In this document: in pieces, positions 13,281 through 14,873 of the stretch
How the letters are laid out: the number at the start of each line of letters is the position of its first letter
How positions within the stretch are numbered: the stretch's first letter is position 1
Assembly: GCA_938009055.1 (NCBI GenBank)
Contig: CALLIO010000121.1
Coordinates: 1 to 14,873 of the forward strand
Reading direction: 5' to 3'
From: an uncultured Altererythrobacter sp.
GTDB taxonomy: Bacteria > Pseudomonadota > Alphaproteobacteria > Sphingomonadales > Sphingomonadaceae
Length of the DNA stretch: 14,873 nt
The notes under the pieces: generated by a model
The model's input: the letters and a program-made list of their open reading frames with translations, nothing else
What the model was told of the DNA's origin: nothing
Database searches by the model: none
Position numbers and translations under genes: made by a program

Positions 13281-14308
13281 CACGGACGCGCGACAGATTG
13301 GATTTGGCTAAACCGGCTCCATTGGTGGATGGGTTCGCCCGCAAGATCAGCTATTTGCGCCTTTCGGTAACGGATCGCTGCGACCTTCGCTGCACCTATT
13401 GCATGCCCGAGCGGATGCAATTCCTGCCGCGCAAGGAAGTCTTGAGCCTTGAGGAGCTCTACAAGCTTTCGCTCGGCTTTATTGAACGCGGTGTCAGCAA
13501 GATCAGGATTACCGGCGGGGAGCCACTGGTTCGCCGCGATATTATTGATCTGTTTCAATCGCTTGGCCGCAAGCTTGGTGATGGGTTGGACGAGTTGACG
13601 CTCACCACCAATGGAACGCAGCTTTCCGAGCATGCCGATGCACTGGCGCGTGCTGGTGTGAAACGGATCAACATCTCGCTCGATACGCTCGACCGCGCGC
13701 GGTTTGAAACATTGTCACGGCGCGATGCTTTGCCCAAGGTTTTGGAAGGCATTGCGGCGGCAAAAGAAGCGGGGCTGAAGGTCAAACTCAATACCGTCGC
13801 GATGAAGGGCGTGAACGAGGATGAGCTGCCCGATCTGATCGCATGGGCGCACGGGCAAGGGCACGACCTGACGCTGATCGAAGTTATGCCCTTGGGCGAA
13901 GTCGATGAGGATCGCGTCGATCATTTTCTGCCGCTATCCGACGTGCGCGATCGCCTTGCCAAGCGTTGGACGCTCACCCCGTCGGACAAAGATTCGGGCG
14001 GCCCGGCGCGTTATGACCGGGTTGAGGAAACAGGCGGGATGCTCGGCATGATTACGCCGCTCACCAACAATTTTTGCGCTGGATGCAATCGGATCAGAGT
14101 AACCGCGACGGGCCAGCTTTATCCTTGCCTTGGCGGCGGCGAGCGGGTTGATTTGCGCGCGGCTTTGCGATCTGATGCGCCGGAAGCGAACCTCGTCAAA
14201 GCATTGGCCGAAGCGATGCATATCAAGCCCGAACGCCACCATTTCGACATTTCCAAACGCGGCGCGCAGCCTGCTCAACCGCGCCATATGTCGGTGACGG
14301 GCGGCTAA
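13277..14308 (+). CDS. moaA: GTP 3',8-cyclase (molybdenum cofactor biosynthesis)
   Basis: A radical-SAM enzyme that starts molybdopterin synthesis by converting GTP to 3',8-cyclo-7,8-dihydro-GTP, which MoaC turns into cyclic pyranopterin monophosphate. It has 343 residues. The radical-SAM cluster is C35, C39 and C42 in CDLRCTYC, with the SAM-binding ITGGEPLVRRD downstream. The second 4Fe-4S cluster, which holds the substrate, is C267, C270 and C284 (FCAGCNRIRV to YPC). The C-terminus ends in Gly-Gly, as active MoaA requires. The ATG overlaps the stop of the SDR-like gene (ATGA). moaD and moaE follow at once; moaC is not in the window. Confidence 0.98.
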   Translation: MTRTRDRLDLAKPAPLVDGFARKISYLRLSVTDRCDLRCTYCMPERMQFLPRKEVLSLEELYKLSLGFIERGVSKIRITGGEPLVRRDIIDLFQSLGRKLGDGLDELTLTTNGTQLSEHADALARAGVKRINISLDTLDRARFETLSRRDALPKVLEGIAAAKEAGLKVKLNTVAMKGVNEDELPDLIAWAHGQGHDLTLIEVMPLGEVDEDRVDHFLPLSDVRDRLAKRWTLTPSDKDSGGPARYDRVEETGGMLGMITPLTNNFCAGCNRIRVTATGQLYPCLGGGERVDLRAALRSDAPEANLVKALAEAMHIKPERHHFDISKRGAQPAQPRHMSVTGG

Positions 14309-14313
14309 GCGCA

Positions 14314-14556
14314 ATGTCGGTCACGATCCTCTTTCTTGGCCCCTTGCGCGATTTGGCGGGTGAGGATGCGCGCGAAGTTCCTGCGCCGCTTGATTGGGCC
14401 GGATTGCTCGGCGCGGTTGGCCCCGAAATCGCCGGGCAACTCAGCGAAGAGCGCGTGAACATCGCCTGCGCTGGAAAGGTGCTTGCCGACAAGACATCGC
14501 TCCATGCACAAGACGGCGATGAAGTTGCGCTGCTTCCCCCTGTTTCAGGCGGCTGA
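14314..14556 (+). CDS. moaD: Molybdopterin synthase small subunit
   Basis: A ubiquitin-like sulfur carrier. Its C-terminal glycine is turned into a thiocarboxylate and donates the sulfur for the dithiolene of molybdopterin. The 80-residue product ends DGDEVALLPPVSGG, with the essential Gly-Gly terminus. The beta-grasp start SVTILFLGPLRDLAG is typical. The ATG is five bases after the moaA stop, and moaE begins three bases after its stop. MoaD and MoaE form the synthase heterotetramer. Confidence 0.96.
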   Translation: MSVTILFLGPLRDLAGEDAREVPAPLDWAGLLGAVGPEIAGQLSEERVNIACAGKVLADKTSLHAQDGDEVALLPPVSGG

Positions 14557-14559
14557 GCG

Positions 14560-14873
14560 ATGCGCGATATCCGGCTAGAGACCGCTACGCTCGATACCAA
14601 TGCTGCGCTGGATGCGCTGGCCGCGGCAACACCCGATGCTGGCGGGATCGCCAGCTTTATCGGCAAGGTGCGCGCGGGCGGAGTAGAGGCGCTGGAGCTT
14701 ACCCATTATCAGCCGCTGACCTTGCCCGCGATGGAGGAATTGGCTGACGCCGCTACGGCGCGGTTCGATCTGCAAGGATTGGTGATGGTCCACCGGATTG
14801 GCGAGCTTGCTCCTGCAGAACCCATTGTGCTGGTTGCCGCCGCTGCCCGCCACCGCCGCAGCGCGATTGAAGC
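14560..14873 (+). CDS. moaE: Molybdopterin synthase catalytic subunit, N-terminal part
   Basis: The large subunit of molybdopterin synthase, which adds two sulfurs from MoaD to the pterin precursor. The first 104 codons are here; the gene runs off the right edge. Family marks are GGIASFIGKVRAGG at about 27-40, LELTHYQPLTLPAMEEL, and MVHRIGELAPAEPIVLVAA followed by RHRRSAIEA, which corresponds to the HR..AF.A segment. The conserved catalytic lysines lie further on, outside the window, so activity cannot be judged. The start at ATG 14560, with GAGCG just upstream, is three bases after the moaD stop. Confidence 0.95.
   Translation, partial: MRDIRLETATLDTNAALDALAAATPDAGGIASFIGKVRAGGVEALELTHYQPLTLPAMEELADAATARFDLQGLVMVHRIGELAPAEPIVLVAAAARHRRSAIE

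Noticed and set aside
1..14873. Search for CRISPR repeats, transposase genes, tRNA or rRNA
   Set aside because: No regularly spaced repeats, terminal inverted repeats, transposase motifs or RNA-gene signatures were seen; the window is continuous core-type coding sequence.

Overview
The window is ordinary chromosomal DNA from an alphaproteobacterium. It most resembles the Sphingomonadales, probably an Erythrobacter-like member. This rests on GC-rich coding sequence, the protein flavours (pyrE, SURF1 and DUF983 look sphingomonad-like) and the gene order coxB-coxA-ctaB-small ORF-ctaG-coxC-DUF983-surf1-thrC. The assignment is made by eye, without a database search. Genes fill almost the whole window, and I see no insertion sequence, phage gene, tRNA, rRNA, CRISPR array or genomic-island signature.

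Left block, minus strand, 3543 down to 1: pyrE, pdxJ, two small unrecognised membrane-protein genes, acpS, lepB, then a DUF3089-type gene cut by the window edge. The genes abut or overlap (TAG directly followed by ATG, then ATGA and GTGA overlaps), so they look like one transcription unit. It combines pyrimidine synthesis, vitamin B6 synthesis, acyl-carrier-protein activation and signal-peptide removal.

The only strand switch is a roughly 220-base divergent gap (3544-3764) with two short dyads and a weak promoter candidate for the plus strand.

Right block, plus strand, 3765 to the end. First comes the aa3-type cytochrome c oxidase cluster: coxB and coxA (subunits II and I), ctaB (heme O synthase), a 41-residue membrane protein, ctaG (Cox11, CuB insertion), coxC (subunit III), a DUF983 zinc-ribbon membrane protein and surf1. 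These supply the three core subunits plus cofactor and assembly factors. Heme A synthase (ctaA) is not in the window. All catalytic and metal ligands I checked in CoxA and CoxB are present.

The cluster runs on into thrC (threonine synthase), an RlmI-like methyltransferase gene, folB (dihydroneopterin aldolase), a small degenerate short-chain-dehydrogenase-like gene, then moaA, moaD and a truncated moaE. The last five form a pterin-themed group (folate and molybdopterin).

Nothing here amounts to a clearly new biological system. The points most worth a second look are the SDR-like remnant between folB and moaA, the nested hairpin between ctaG and coxC, and the pair of coupled unknown membrane proteins inside the pdxJ-acpS operon.
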